Below, piece by piece: positions 28,701 to 36,445 of a stretch of DNA of 64,000 bases. The notes beneath the pieces were generated by a model, which saw only the letters and a program-made list of their open reading frames with translations, was not told the origin of the DNA and made no database searches. Within the stretch, counting starts at the first letter, position 1, and each line of letters opens with the position of its first letter. This DNA is from an uncultured Christensenellaceae bacterium. GTDB lineage: Bacteria > Bacillota > Clostridia > Christensenellales > CAG-314. Where the stretch lies: positions 62,001 to 126,000 of the forward strand of contig CAJUIZ010000002.1 in the NCBI GenBank assembly GCA_910586625.1, given 5' to 3'. Made by a program: the position numbers and the translations under genes.

Positions 28701-29360
28701 GTTGAACTTTGCGCCGGCTTCCTTTTGTACTGCCGCGGGAGCAGTACCCGTACCGTGGTCGCCCACAGCATACGTCAACGCGTACGTCGTGGGTCCAACC
28801 GGCTGTTCGGCTTTCCATTGCGCGGTGAGCGTTACCGCTTTTGCGGGCATAGTAAATTCCGCGCCTGCGGCGTAGGTATTTGTCCCGTCGCTCCAACCGT
28901 CGAATTCAAAGCCCGTTTCCGCAGTAAAAGTCGTTGCAGCTGCAAGGTTGAACTTTGCGCCTGCTTCCTTTTGTACTGCCGCGGGGGCAGTCCCCGTACC
29001 GTGGTCACCCGCAGCATACGTCAACGCGTACGTCGTGGGTTCAACCGGCTGTTCGGCTTTCCATTGCGCAACAAACGTAGTTTCGGCTGCGGTTACTTCA
29101 AACGTATCGCCCGCATTGTACGTTTTGTCGCCCGTCTTCCAGCCGTCGAAGGTGTGTCCCGTCTTGGTTAGGTTACACTGCGGCAGCGTTACGGTTGCGC
29201 CGATTGTCGTATCGATGGCTTGCGGGGCTGTTCCGCCCGTCGCTCCGTTGCCGTCGAACGTTATTTTGGCGGATGTGTCTTGACACGCGACCATGGCAAC
29301 CACAGCCAACGCCAGTACGGCAATCAACGCCAATAACGTTATTCTTCTCGTCTTCTTCAT
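25800..29360 (-). CDS. Lipoprotein built of about eight Listeria-Bacteroides-type repeats
   Basis: 1,186 residues, lipobox MVAC (Cys26). Residues ~30-680 are a string of InlB B-type repeats, each with GW- or YW-like cores (FDGWKTG, FDGWSDG, FAGWNDG) and ending in a Q-W or I-W element (AQWKAEQP, AIWGEQ). Repeats two and three are nearly identical 82-residue copies. The C-terminal ~500 residues are less repetitive beta-rich sequence, plus one more degenerate repeat with FSKWVLAG. No catalytic motif. GGAGAA precedes the ATG. It follows another lipoprotein gene by 44 bp and ends at a strong terminator, so the two probably form a transcription unit separate from the protease operon. Likely adhesive or ligand-binding. 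Confidence 0.87.
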   Translation of the reverse strand: MKKTRRITLLALIAVLALAVVAMVACQDTSAKITFDGNGATGGTAPQAIDTTIGATVTLPQCNLTKTGHTFDGWKTGDKTYNAGDTFEVTAAETTFVAQWKAEQPVEPTTYALTYAAGDHGTGTAPAAVQKEAGAKFNLAAATTFTAETGFEFDGWSDGTNTYAAGAEFTMPAKAVTLTAQWKAEQPVGPTTYALTYAVGDHGTGTAPAAVQKEAGAKFNLAAATTFTAETGFEFDGWSDGTTKYAAGAEFTMPAKAVTLTAQWKAVQYTVTFDPNNDGATWTVKVNHGATVARPAEDPTIESGKTFRYWANGGEYDFATPVTADLELTAEYAWKITFLAGEGATGTVEPQWVKMWRPNAITLPQATGLSNGSKVFAGWNDGTMTYDAGDLYGTSGLQNVTFTAQWNDSQPVDPNKFTLTFTVGGHGAGTPPATRQLSAGETTVLPDGTGLVLDEGFENEVFLGWSESWRGEPLLLAGSIYTMPAKNVTLQAIWGEQAAQPDPDQKYPVTWLKSSNESQSGSITGNLPAELELAAGETITMPAADTLTFAHYTLTKWRVQTYTTDGYWETITNVNPGEAYAMPSKAIRIVAVWTANKVTISFDANGGSGTMNSLQKDFGYGLALTTATFDCKFTAPVGKEFEGWSFSANGAIVPNGTKLDATVVSAEDTVTLYAIWQTAAVIPTTPLIDDIKGSWTATGHTLDILAISDSSNEYIKGYAVLDGKFLLEIMDDSGIYYAYSKDFELFYAVSLSAENLSLTPDSGSAIVLSGKTELVNLERTVFQGKWNKEVKNAAGTVTGYQPWIITESDVYYGIGLTKAAIGLVIGNNFAICYTGANEYNYTYLVEKSENNLVGWYDVSEKSPEAATFVPADFLTLTVDGELNQIVNSGSAPDANKIKTPTAPDGQTFSKWVLAGTETEFDLTAAMTADVSIVAVFETGASDSSKTYIGNCLVTVGSGILAQQYTVSKFEIDFAALTGKAVIDNAESNITLQLLTSMPTELEAVYGANSTYYEISIKYGQMSTQNYIIVNPDQSKFTLCDSNDKPYGTGEFVSQTGEIVEKYERVELADIDGKVFVAESAFYSTTSFGSTTNYTAAKVTFDSNFNSYKIVLLADANKTTGKSYTFPSGKEQIAGTEFTMESGSFTIQFGFMKDQNDNYQLILISLHKADEVELLTGAPVTLTLQSA
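28566..29057. repeat. Tandem duplication, two 246-bp units inside the lipoprotein gene
   Basis: The block beginning TTTCCA at 28566 recurs at 28812, and its first bases recur again at 29058, giving a period of 246 bp (82 codons). The two full copies differ at only a few scattered positions, far more alike than the other repeats of the protein. This points to recent unequal exchange or slippage, and the copy number may vary between strains. Confidence 0.9.
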
Positions 29361-29404
29361 ATTATTCTCCTTTATATCAAACGGCTAACCGTTAAATATC
29401 TTGT

Positions 29405-32400
29405 TTATGCCTGTTTTGTCAAAGTAAAGGTTTTGTTCGTCATATTAAGTGTGATAACGTACGTTCCGTTAAATTCGCACGGTGTACCGTCTTCATTATC
29501 GTTTCCTTGAACTGTTACAAGGTACGTTCCGTCGGGTTGTTCGGCAAAGGAAGTTGTTGAACACGCCACGCTGCCGTTTGCCGTCTTGAAGGATAATACT
29601 ATACCCGCAACGCTGCCGCTTGACGTTACCGTTACCGCCGCCGTATCGCCGTCGGTACTGAGGTAGCCTTCTACCGTGGCGGACTTGGTAACCGTATACG
29701 TAAATGCGTCGTCGGAAACTACCGCCGTTACCGCGTAGCGGTCGCTAAGCCATTGAACAATCCAAGTGTAAACGTTGTCGCTTTGCTTGGTAAGATACCA
29801 GCTCCAAGTTTCGCACTTCAATTCTAAACCGTCGACATTCTTCAATACGCCGTTTGCGGTAATAAACCTGTCGCCCAAGCGAATCGTAAGCGTAGAGCCG
29901 TCGGCTGCGGTATAAGTGTTTTCTACCGTAATAAACGTTTTTGTAACGCTGAACGTTCCGTCGTTGTATAATGTGGGAACGTATCTGTATCCGTCCAAGT
30001 CGAAACGCATACGGTAATTAACCGTCTGTATCGTTACAGGCTGACCGTTGAATTCCGCTTCGCCGCTGCCGTAGGTAATTTTTAGCGTTTGCTCGCCGTT
30101 ATCGAACAGCACCGTGTAGCCTTGCAGTACAAAGTGATATTTGTTATCCGCCAATTCCAATCCGACCCATTCGCCCTTGGCGTTACGTTCGGCGCGCTGC
30201 TCCACAACGGTTAACGTATTGTTAAAACCGTCGCGATTGAACCAGGTTACGTACAGGTAGTCGCCGTCGAACTTGTACAATCCTACGTAGCTGCCGTCGC
30301 CGAAATCCGCCCTATCGCCAAGGACGAGAGTATCGCCCATATTGGTCTTGGCGTACAGCGTGACTTCTTCGTCCGCGTTCTTTACGCGCAAAGCAGTGAC
30401 GTACAGCGTCCAAGTACCGTTATCCGCATAGCCTACGCCGACTTCGAAGGACGGAACGTAGATACGCGGCTGCGTTTCGCTGAACACGTTGCCGCCCATA
30501 TTGGGAGCGGTAACCGCCGATAACGTCAGGACAAAATCGTTAAACGAAACTATGCGGCCGTTTTCGTCAAGATTGACCGAGCAGGACGCGAACGCCATAG
30601 AGCCGACAGACGTAATTTGCGAACCCGCCGTTACTTTAGAAAGGTTGAAGCAGCGGTTAAACGCGGAGCTGCCTATTGTTTGAACGTTGCCGAGGTCAAG
30701 CTCCGTCAAGCTAACGCATTGGTAAAACGCTTCGTCGCCTATCGACACGGTATCGGCGTTGAAAATTATTTCAGTCAGGTTTACGCAGCCGTAAAACGCT
30801 TGATTGCCTATTACTACCGCATTGTTTAGGTTAACCTTTACAATGTATTCCAATCCGGCAAACACACCGTCGGCAATCGCCGATACTTCGTCGGGCAAAG
30901 TCAACGTCACGTCGGTCGGGTTTTCGTCCTTGTTGTTGTAGGATAACAACACGCCGTCCTTTACTTCGAATACGGGCTTGTTGTTCTGCTCCGCCACACT
31001 GGTTATATGGCTTACGTATTTAGACCAAGTTTCCGCCGTGCGGTACGCTTCTTCACAGCCGTCGGGAACGAATATTTTGGCGTTTTGCTGCAACCAACGG
31101 AACGGGTCGGGAGCCAATGCGGAGTTTTCGTCATCCACCAATATCGGCGGAGTTGTCGCATTGATATAGATTGTCGTAAGCACGCTCATATTTGTTGCGC
31201 TGCTTGAATTTTGGAACGCGTACTTACCTATCTTCGTAATTGTGGACGGCAGCGTAAGCATAGTTATATTTTTATCGTAAAACACTTTGTCGGCTATTTC
31301 GATTACGCCTTCGGGAATAACGATGACGCTGGATTCGCCGATATATTCCGTCAAAACGCCGTTAGCGTCTATTACGAACTCTCCGAGCGCGCTATATAAA
31401 CCGTTGGCTTTGTCCAGCGACACCTGCATTTTGCCGCCCACGTCGTCGGCGAACTCCAATACAACCGTATAGCCTTCCGCGCCGTTAGGTACTACCGAGT
31501 AGTAAGCGTATCTGCCGTCGTCCGATTCGGAAGCTGTAAGCAAGCCCATACCGTAGCCGTCCAAATACAATTCGGGATACTTTGCGCCCGCGCTTTGCTT
31601 GTACAAGCCCGCTTCGTCGCGCTTGATTACGAATACGTAATAATCGCCGATTTCCGCCAAAATGAAGTAAAACGAATCGACGGAAGCGTCGCTCGGAGCA
31701 AATATATACTCGGGAGCCGAATCGGTATAGTTATCCGACGCGTAGTAAACGCCCTTGACGGAAGCGGTTTGATTGCCGTCGTCGTCAACGCTTATCATCT
31801 CGCCCGCGCCGTAACCGTCCAAAATAAGTCCGTTATTTTGCAAATCGCGGTTGTACAGCAACACGTAACTGCCGTATTCCGTACCGCGCAACTTAAAATA
31901 ACCGTCTACGGTTATTACTTCGCCGTCGGTCTCGATTTGTTGTTTGCCGCGTATCAAGACGAAGTAGTCTTCGTAAATCTTGTCGGGTTCGCTTGGCAAA
32001 TAGTACTGCATATAGTATCCGCCGTTGCCGTCGGACGTATATTCACAATAAAAATTAGCTATGCGGTCGCTGCCGTCGGCAAGCGGAATTGCAAAGACGC
32101 CCACGCCGTAGCCGTCCAAAGCAAGCGCATAGTAGGTGTAAACGCCCTGCCCCGTGTGGTCGAGATAATCGAAGTAAACGTACTTGCCCGCCTCGTTTTC
32201 GTTGCGGTAGATGAACTTATTGTCTTTAAGTAATTTACCTTGAACCTTGTCCGCGTCTACCGTAACGTCGAAGTAAACGGCATTGGACTCGACTGTGACG
32301 AAACCTATATACTCCGTTCCGCCTCTAATAAGTTTGGCTGAACCGAGCCCCGTCATATTACGGCGGATATATACCCTGTCTCCGCTTCCGTTGTTATCGG

Positions 32401-33556
32401 TATAAATATCGACGATTACGGGGTACAAGTTTATGTCTTCCGTGACAATAATTTCCTGCCCGAAAGCATATTCGCGCCCGTTGCCCGTTTGGGACGTACA
32501 GTAGGATACGACGGTTTCGTCCTGCGGCGTACGAACTGCGAGCGTTTGACCGTACTTTACCTTGACGGCCGTATCGTCGTCGCGATACGTTACCGTATAA
32601 GTTTTATAACGGAAGTACGTTTTAAGCACAAGCCCCGTCTGTTCGGTCAATTTGCCCTGCGTAACACCCTGCGAGCCGTCCAATTCGTAATACGCTTCGT
32701 TATTCGGCGGATAGGTTTGAGACAAAACGATACTGCCGATCAACCCCGTTTTATCGTTAAAAGTTTTCACCAACTTAAACGAGCCGTCAGCTTGTTCGCA
32801 ATATATTTCTTCCGTATACGTGTTTAACCACTGCGCGTACAGTGTAACGTCCTGCGTAAGCGTTAATTGCGCGCCGTCGGCATAACTGTCTCCGCTGCCG
32901 TCGGCTGCGGTATTCCAACCCGCGAATGCAAAGTCGGAAGCAAAACCGACCTGCGGAAGTTTGACAGAATGCCCGTATATAACGCCAAGCGAACTCATCG
33001 AGCCTACGGCGGACTGCAAATTTTTGTCGAAACCGACCGTTACCGTTTGACGGTTATAATAGAGTTTTAAGGTATTATCCCCGGAACCGACCGTTATCGA
33101 TTTGACATTATTTACGTTATTCTCGTCGACGACGTACCCGGCAGCTTGTTTGCGTACAATGTCTATTGCAGAACCCACCTTGGCCAACCCGATAGACGTA
33201 AGCTTACCGTCCATAACGTAGCCGTCGTCCGTTTGAAAATAATACTGCATTACATACTGCGCGGACCATTGCGCGTAAACGGTAGTATCCGTTTCGAACC
33301 GAGTATAGGCGGTGATTTGCTTGCCGTCGGAATCGAACCAGCCGTCGAACTGGTAGTTACAATCGGGCAGTTGCACGTTTGCCAGTTTGCCGTAGACTGT
33401 TTCGTCGGAATTGACCGTAATAGTAACGTCTTCCTTTCCGTCGAGATTAAACTTTACCGTAACAGTTACGGACACACTGTCTTTGCAAGCGAACAGGCAC
33501 GCAAAGCACACGCACAGCAACGTTATTACCAATATTGTTTTTCCAAATTTGTTCAT
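29405..33556 (-). CDS. Large lipoprotein with Listeria-Bacteroides, LDGYG and LRR_5 repeats
   Basis: 1,383 residues, lipobox LFAC (Cys24). Domains in order: InlB B-type repeats (FDGWFDS, FAGWNTA; residues ~30-240); a region of ~350 residues in which ALDGYGVG, ILDGYGAG and YLDGYGMG recur about every 60-100 residues together with YYxY/DDDG strands; then a BspA-type LRR_5 block (IGKYAFQN, IGNQAFYGC, IGDEAFYQC, IGSSAFNRC; ~770-1000); and a beta-rich C-terminus where the LDGY motif returns (FDLDGYRYV). No enzyme motif. GGGAAG precedes the ATG. The promoter upstream has a run of eight G in its spacer, so expression may be phase variable. Confidence 0.85.
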   Translation of the reverse strand: MNKFGKTILVITLLCVCFACLFACKDSVSVTVTVKFNLDGKEDVTITVNSDETVYGKLANVQLPDCNYQFDGWFDSDGKQITAYTRFETDTTVYAQWSAQYVMQYYFQTDDGYVMDGKLTSIGLAKVGSAIDIVRKQAAGYVVDENNVNNVKSITVGSGDNTLKLYYNRQTVTVGFDKNLQSAVGSMSSLGVIYGHSVKLPQVGFASDFAFAGWNTAADGSGDSYADGAQLTLTQDVTLYAQWLNTYTEEIYCEQADGSFKLVKTFNDKTGLIGSIVLSQTYPPNNEAYYELDGSQGVTQGKLTEQTGLVLKTYFRYKTYTVTYRDDDTAVKVKYGQTLAVRTPQDETVVSYCTSQTGNGREYAFGQEIIVTEDINLYPVIVDIYTDNNGSGDRVYIRRNMTGLGSAKLIRGGTEYIGFVTVESNAVYFDVTVDADKVQGKLLKDNKFIYRNENEAGKYVYFDYLDHTGQGVYTYYALALDGYGVGVFAIPLADGSDRIANFYCEYTSDGNGGYYMQYYLPSEPDKIYEDYFVLIRGKQQIETDGEVITVDGYFKLRGTEYGSYVLLYNRDLQNNGLILDGYGAGEMISVDDDGNQTASVKGVYYASDNYTDSAPEYIFAPSDASVDSFYFILAEIGDYYVFVIKRDEAGLYKQSAGAKYPELYLDGYGMGLLTASESDDGRYAYYSVVPNGAEGYTVVLEFADDVGGKMQVSLDKANGLYSALGEFVIDANGVLTEYIGESSVIVIPEGVIEIADKVFYDKNITMLTLPSTITKIGKYAFQNSSSATNMSVLTTIYINATTPPILVDDENSALAPDPFRWLQQNAKIFVPDGCEEAYRTAETWSKYVSHITSVAEQNNKPVFEVKDGVLLSYNNKDENPTDVTLTLPDEVSAIADGVFAGLEYIVKVNLNNAVVIGNQAFYGCVNLTEIIFNADTVSIGDEAFYQCVSLTELDLGNVQTIGSSAFNRCFNLSKVTAGSQITSVGSMAFASCSVNLDENGRIVSFNDFVLTLSAVTAPNMGGNVFSETQPRIYVPSFEVGVGYADNGTWTLYVTALRVKNADEEVTLYAKTNMGDTLVLGDRADFGDGSYVGLYKFDGDYLYVTWFNRDGFNNTLTVVEQRAERNAKGEWVGLELADNKYHFVLQGYTVLFDNGEQTLKITYGSGEAEFNGQPVTIQTVNYRMRFDLDGYRYVPTLYNDGTFSVTKTFITVENTYTAADGSTLTIRLGDRFITANGVLKNVDGLELKCETWSWYLTKQSDNVYTWIVQWLSDRYAVTAVVSDDAFTYTVTKSATVEGYLSTDGDTAAVTVTSSGSVAGIVLSFKTANGSVACSTTSFAEQPDGTYLVTVQGNDNEDGTPCEFNGTYVITLNMTNKTFTLTKQA

Positions 33557-33711
33557 TGTTACTTCCCATTAAATTATTATTACGTCAACTTCCAAAGACA
33601 CAAATAGCCGTGTGCTTTCGCCACGACTATAAAAATATCTTACAAACGCGGAACTGAAACGGTTTCGCGCTGATTACTAAAATATTTCGTTAATAGCTGA
33701 AAGTTATAAAC

Positions 33712-33740
33712 ATTATATCACCCCCCCCGTATCTAAGCAA
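33712..33740 (-). promoter_or_regulatory. Extended -10 promoter with a G8 tract in the spacer
   Basis: On the minus strand TTGCTT (33735-33740) is followed by a 17-base spacer containing eight consecutive G (33721-33728), then TGA-TATAAT (-10 at 33712-33717, with a TGn extension). The lipoprotein start is about 150 bases downstream. The -35 is poor, but the -10 is consensus. Confidence 0.55.
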
Positions 33741-33881
33741 ATAAATTAAGGTATAAATTTCATTTTTTTAACTGAAAATTACACAAAAGAGAATTAAAGC
33801 AAGCAAAAAGTTATATAAATGTACACAAAAGCTGTAAAAAAAAGAAATGAACGGGCTTTTGACGTAATTACAAAAAAACCG

Positions 33882-33910
33882 TTGACATTTTTGCCCGAAT
33901 AGAGTATTAT
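33882..33910 (+). promoter_or_regulatory. Promoter of the tRNA-fMet/tRNA-Thr unit
   Basis: TTGACA (33882-33887), 17-base spacer, TATTAT (33905-33910). The initiator tRNA begins 34 bases further on. It should also transcribe across the interrupted tRNA-Thr into the intact tRNA-Thr at 34202. Confidence 0.8.
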
Positions 33911-33944
33911 AGTAAAGCAATCGGGAAACCGAGCGCATTTATAT

Positions 33945-34022
33945 CGCGGGGTAGAGCAGTCTGGTAGCTCATCGGGCTCATAACCCGAAGGTCGTATGGT
34001 TCAAATCCTGCCCCCGCAACCA
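33945..34022 (+). tRNA. Initiator tRNA-Met (CAT), with one extra base in the T arm
   Basis: Acceptor CGCGGGG pairs with CCCCGCA, leaving the C1:A72 mismatch typical of initiators. The anticodon arm TCGGG-CTCATAA-CCCGA has the three G:C pairs that also mark initiators. CCA is encoded. The T arm reads GTATGG-TTCAAAT-CCTGC, one base more than the usual GTxGG stem, giving 78 nt instead of 77. A single bulged base in the T stem would explain it. This may be real or a sequencing error. Confidence 0.92.
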
Positions 34023-34078
34023 ATTGATGACGGCGACCGCGTTAGTCGCAATAAAAGTAACGCTACGCCGTTACTTGC

Positions 34079-34118
34079 GCTGATGTGGCACAGTCGGTAG
34101 CGCACCGCCTTGGTAAGG
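34079..34118 (+). pseudogene. 5' half of an interrupted tRNA-Thr(GGT) gene
   Basis: GCTGATG acceptor strand, D arm and 5' anticodon strand with the loop (CCGCC-TTGGTAA-GG), then unrelated sequence. Joined to 41968-42003 it gives a perfect 76-nt tRNA-Thr: acceptor GCTGATG/CATCAGC and anticodon stem CCGCC/GGCGG both pair fully. The gene was split by the insertion 34119-41967. Confidence 0.92.
34107..34118 (+). repeat. Left attachment core (12-bp direct repeat)
   Basis: GCCTTGGTAAGG, identical to 41956-41967. It covers the anticodon loop and part of the stem of the split tRNA-Thr, a standard crossover site for tyrosine recombinases. Confidence 0.85.
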
Positions 34119-34201
34119 ATGCCGTCTATAACTTTTGGTCATATCAGTAGCAAACTAAATACAGTCAAAATTCGTGCATTTTTTGCCAATTTTGACACTA
34201 T

Positions 34202-34277
<76 letters not shown>

Positions 34278-34280
34278 CAA

Positions 34281-34303
34281 ACCACCCAATTGGGTGGTTT
34301 TTT
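34281..34303 (+). terminator. Terminator of the tRNA unit
   Basis: ACCACCC-AATT-GGGTGGT followed by TTTTT, four bases after the CCA of the intact tRNA-Thr. Confidence 0.9.
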
Positions 34304-34588
34304 ATTACATTTTTACTATAAATTATGGCAAAAAATAGGGACGGCAAACCACCGAAAATTTTGTGACACATTTTCAATTTTGTGTGCCATTTTTTGCAAG
34401 TGTTTTTGCACTATTTTTGTTAGCTGTTCAACCATTTTACTGTTTGCACCGCTTTAATACTGTTTAACACCGTCTAATTCTATCCTGTTGGCACACTATT
34501 GGCACACACATATATAATAAGCGGTACATAACGTCTCAAAACAAATAGGCACATAGTTTTTGCCATGCGCCTATTTATTTTCGAGTAT
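34304..34588. other. AT-rich left end of the element without a gene
   Basis: No open frame of note. It contains the arm-like repeat pair at 34488-34507, preceded by a segment with GTTTAACACCGTCTAA that matches the spacing and partly the sequence upstream of the right-end pair. Probably the recombinase-binding arm region. Confidence 0.45.
34488..34507 (+). repeat. Left arm-type direct repeats (two TTGGCACAC)
   Basis: TTGGCACAC at 34488-34496 and 34499-34507, 11 bp apart start to start. The same pair with the same spacing is at 41856-41875, and GTCTAA stands 10 bases before the first unit at both ends. They resemble arm sites bound by tyrosine integrases near attachment sites. Confidence 0.7.
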
Positions 34589-34690
34589 TTATTTTTTTTG
34601 CGTTAAAATTGCATACACTTCGGGAAATTCGGTTTTTAATCTTGTTAGTAAGTCAACCGACGTTTCCTGTTTCGACTTGTCCTTTTGAGC
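34589..34690 (-). pseudogene. C-terminal gene remnant
   Basis: On the minus strand an open stretch of about 33 codons ends ...LLTRLKTEFPEVYAILTQKK-stop. Its composition is protein-like (KQETSVDLL), and the frame is closed upstream by a stop with no start codon. It may be the tail of a deleted element gene, perhaps an integrase given its place just inside the left end, but that is a guess. No family is recognisable. Confidence 0.3.
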
Positions 34691-34924
34691 AATTTAATTT
34701 ATGGATGCGCTTTCAGTAATGTACCCTTCGGGAACAAACGTACAATCTTCTTGTGCGCAAGCACGGAAGGAAGTAAAGAACGTCTTTACACTAGTTACCA
34801 TTCTAATGATAAAACGAACGGTAGCTCGGTAGCTCATACACATTTTGCCGACGGTTCGGATAAAATTGTCATCAAACAAGGCGATCATGTCAAAGTAAGT
34901 TGGAACGAAAAAAAAATAGTATAA
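34685..34924 (+). CDS. Possible small protein or 3' gene remnant
   Basis: Open for 79 codons from a TTG. There is no ribosome site and no upstream ATG in frame, so a remnant is as likely as a gene. The second half is polar and plausible as protein (HSNDKTNGSS, HTHFADGSDKIVIKQGDHV). A terminator follows 13 bases after the stop, which is why I list it. No family recognised. The opposite strand is also open at 34694-34888, so coding direction is not certain. Confidence 0.3.
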   Translation: MSNLIYGCAFSNVPFGNKRTIFLCASTEGSKERLYTSYHSNDKTNGSSVAHTHFADGSDKIVIKQGDHVKVSWNEKKIV

Positions 34925-34936
34925 AATATTGTAAAA

Positions 34937-34964
34937 ATCTCTCGTAAATACGGGGGATTTTTTT
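34937..34964 (+). terminator. Terminator after the 34685-34924 frame
   Basis: ATCTCTCG-TAAATA-CGGGGGAT stem with three G:T pairs, then seven T. Confidence 0.6.
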
Positions 34965-35086
34965 AAGGATAAAAAGATGACAAGATTACAATAGAAAACT
35001 CTCGGTAATAGAGAGTAAGCATTTTCAATATCACATTAATTCAATAAGATTATTGTTAAAATATTACTTGTTTTATTATTTTACAA

Positions 35087-35113
35087 ACCATTCTAAGGGG
35101 GATGGTTTTTTTT
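35087..35113 (+). terminator. Terminator in a short gene-free stretch
   Basis: AACCAT stem with ATGGTT, loop of nine bases, then an eight-base T run. No gene is apparent directly before it. The preceding 120 bases hold a CTCTC-GAGAG hairpin (near 35014), so a short RNA ending here is possible. Confidence 0.55.
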
Positions 35114-35148
35114 ATGCTGTTTTCATCGGTATATATTAGGAATTATTT

Positions 35149-35451
35149 ATGAATAAAAGAAAAAGTATATTAGAAGCAGGACGAAATAGCAATCAAAACA
35201 AAAATTCCGACGATACGAATATACGGATAGTAATTGAAATAATAAAGAGATATCTTGCTATTTACGATATAGATAAAGACACCATGCACTCGCAAGTGTT
35301 TGAAATGCTGTATTTATCCGAAAAGTTTTATACATATAAAGATATTTGCAATACACTTTATATAAGTAAAAACACGCTGGTTAGATACATAGGCAGATAC
35401 AATAATCTGGCAATAAATATTTTGAATAAGATAGATAAACGAAGTACCTAA
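35149..35451 (+). CDS. Small helix-turn-helix protein (paralog 1)
   Basis: 100 residues, Lys- and Ile-rich. The C-terminal 40 residues have a helix-turn-helix pattern of the sigma-70 region 4 / ArpU kind (YKDICNTLYISKNTLVRYIGRYNN). The layout matches the next gene: charged start, long amphipathic helix, then a Y-x-x-I motif and S-x-x-T-L-x-R-Y. It is probably a DNA-binding regulator of the element. Codon use is strongly AT-biased compared with the flanking chromosome. No strong ribosome site is visible (AGGAATTATTT). Confidence 0.65.
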   Translation: MNKRKSILEAGRNSNQNKNSDDTNIRIVIEIIKRYLAIYDIDKDTMHSQVFEMLYLSEKFYTYKDICNTLYISKNTLVRYIGRYNNLAINILNKIDKRST

Positions 35452-35489
35452 ATGTTGTGTACTTCGTTAAACCTATCATATTGTATAAT

Positions 35490-35780
35490 ATGTCTATAAT
35501 GCGAAAGAAAAAATCTTTATTAGATGAAATAAAAGATAAATACATATATTCACAAGATAAAGCCTGCGAAATGTTTTTACGTATGGTGTGGGATTACTAT
35601 GTCAAGAATGATTTAGAAACTGGAGATCAATTAGCGGATATATTCTATGCGTTATATATGAACTCGGAAAAATTGACCTACGATGAAATAGTTTATAGAT
35701 TCAACATCGGTCTTTCTACTCTGAGTAGATATAGAAAAAGATTTAACAAGTTGGCGAATATACTTTTGCCTAACAAATAA
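35490..35780 (+). CDS. Small helix-turn-helix protein (paralog 2)
   Basis: 96 residues from the ATG at 35490; another ATG is at 35499. TATAAT stands directly before the start, so the mRNA may have a very short leader. The C-terminus (YDEIVYRFNIGLSTLSRYRKRFNKLA) parallels YKDICNTLYISKNTLVRY in the gene before, making the two tandem paralogs, 38 bp apart. I expect phage-type transcription regulators, but the exact family is not identified. A strong bidirectional terminator follows. Confidence 0.65.
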   Translation: MSIMRKKKSLLDEIKDKYIYSQDKACEMFLRMVWDYYVKNDLETGDQLADIFYALYMNSEKLTYDEIVYRFNIGLSTLSRYRKRFNKLANILLPNK

Positions 35781-35810
35781 GGAGTCTGGATAACCAAACT
35801 CCTTATTTGT
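35775..35810. terminator. Bidirectional terminator between convergent genes
   Basis: An 11-bp perfect stem (AAATAAGGAGT / ACTCCTTATTT) with a 12-base loop. It serves the plus-strand regulator gene, whose stop is inside the stem, and the minus-strand gene ending at 35817. Confidence 0.75.
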
Positions 35811-35816
35811 TACATT

Positions 35817-36443
35817 TTATTCGCACTGGTCTATAACTACTGTTTTGGTATTATCATTAGGGTCATAAAAATAGTAACACTCATAGCCTTCTTCCGCCGT
35901 TTCTTGATGACTGAAAACGTAAGGTACGCCGTCGATTATGGGCCATTGCGGCGGCTGAATCCAAACCGGTTTCTTTTTATCCCAAGTAAATAGTCGCCTA
36001 ATTTCGCTTCTGAACCATTTATCCCTTTCTTTGGATTTCAGGTCCTTTGGCGCTTGTGCCATTATATTTGCGAAAAACTCACCGTTCCCCATATCTATAT
36101 ATGAAGGTAGCAAATTCAATAGTTTGCACAATAATGAAACGTCTTCATTGCGAAATCTCAAACCAATATTTCGTCTACTAAAATAATTTTCTACGGCTGT
36201 ATACACGTCAACCCTACATTCAAGTAAATTCATATCTACCCTTTTGAACTGGTCAACAATGTATTGTCGTGAAGGCAATTTCTTGTCATTCAAAATAATA
36301 TCTTGCAAAACGGGGCTTTTTTGATACAATTCCCAAAATTCGCGAATAGACATTCTTCCTTCGGCTAAATCTGCCATTTGTTGCACAGCGATTTTTTGCT
36401 CTTCGGATAATACTTCTTCTTTTTTTCTCAATCTAAAACACAT
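35817..36443 (-). CDS. Putative immunity protein for the RHS toxin fragment
   Basis: 208 residues from the ATG at 36443, two bases after the stop of the RHS fragment; GGGTGG in the last RHS codons can serve as ribosome site. The protein is soluble, has no signal, and ends acidic (DPNDNTKTVVIDQCE). A gene in this position behind an RHS C-terminal toxin is normally its immunity gene, and that is the only basis for the call. Features seen are an N-terminal charged helix (LRKKEEVLSEEQK), a Trp-rich patch (WIQPPQWP) and GVPYVFSHQET. I do not recognise a named immunity family. Confidence 0.55.
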   Translation of the reverse strand: MCFRLRKKEEVLSEEQKIAVQQMADLAEGRMSIREFWELYQKSPVLQDIILNDKKLPSRQYIVDQFKRVDMNLLECRVDVYTAVENYFSRRNIGLRFRNEDVSLLCKLLNLLPSYIDMGNGEFFANIMAQAPKDLKSKERDKWFRSEIRRLFTWDKKKPVWIQPPQWPIIDGVPYVFSHQETAEEGYECYYFYDPNDNTKTVVIDQCE

Positions 36444-36445
36444 AT

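Noticed and set aside
28561..29060. CRISPR-like array suggested by repeated blocks
   Set aside because: The period is 246 bp and keeps the reading frame, so it is a protein repeat, not spacers.
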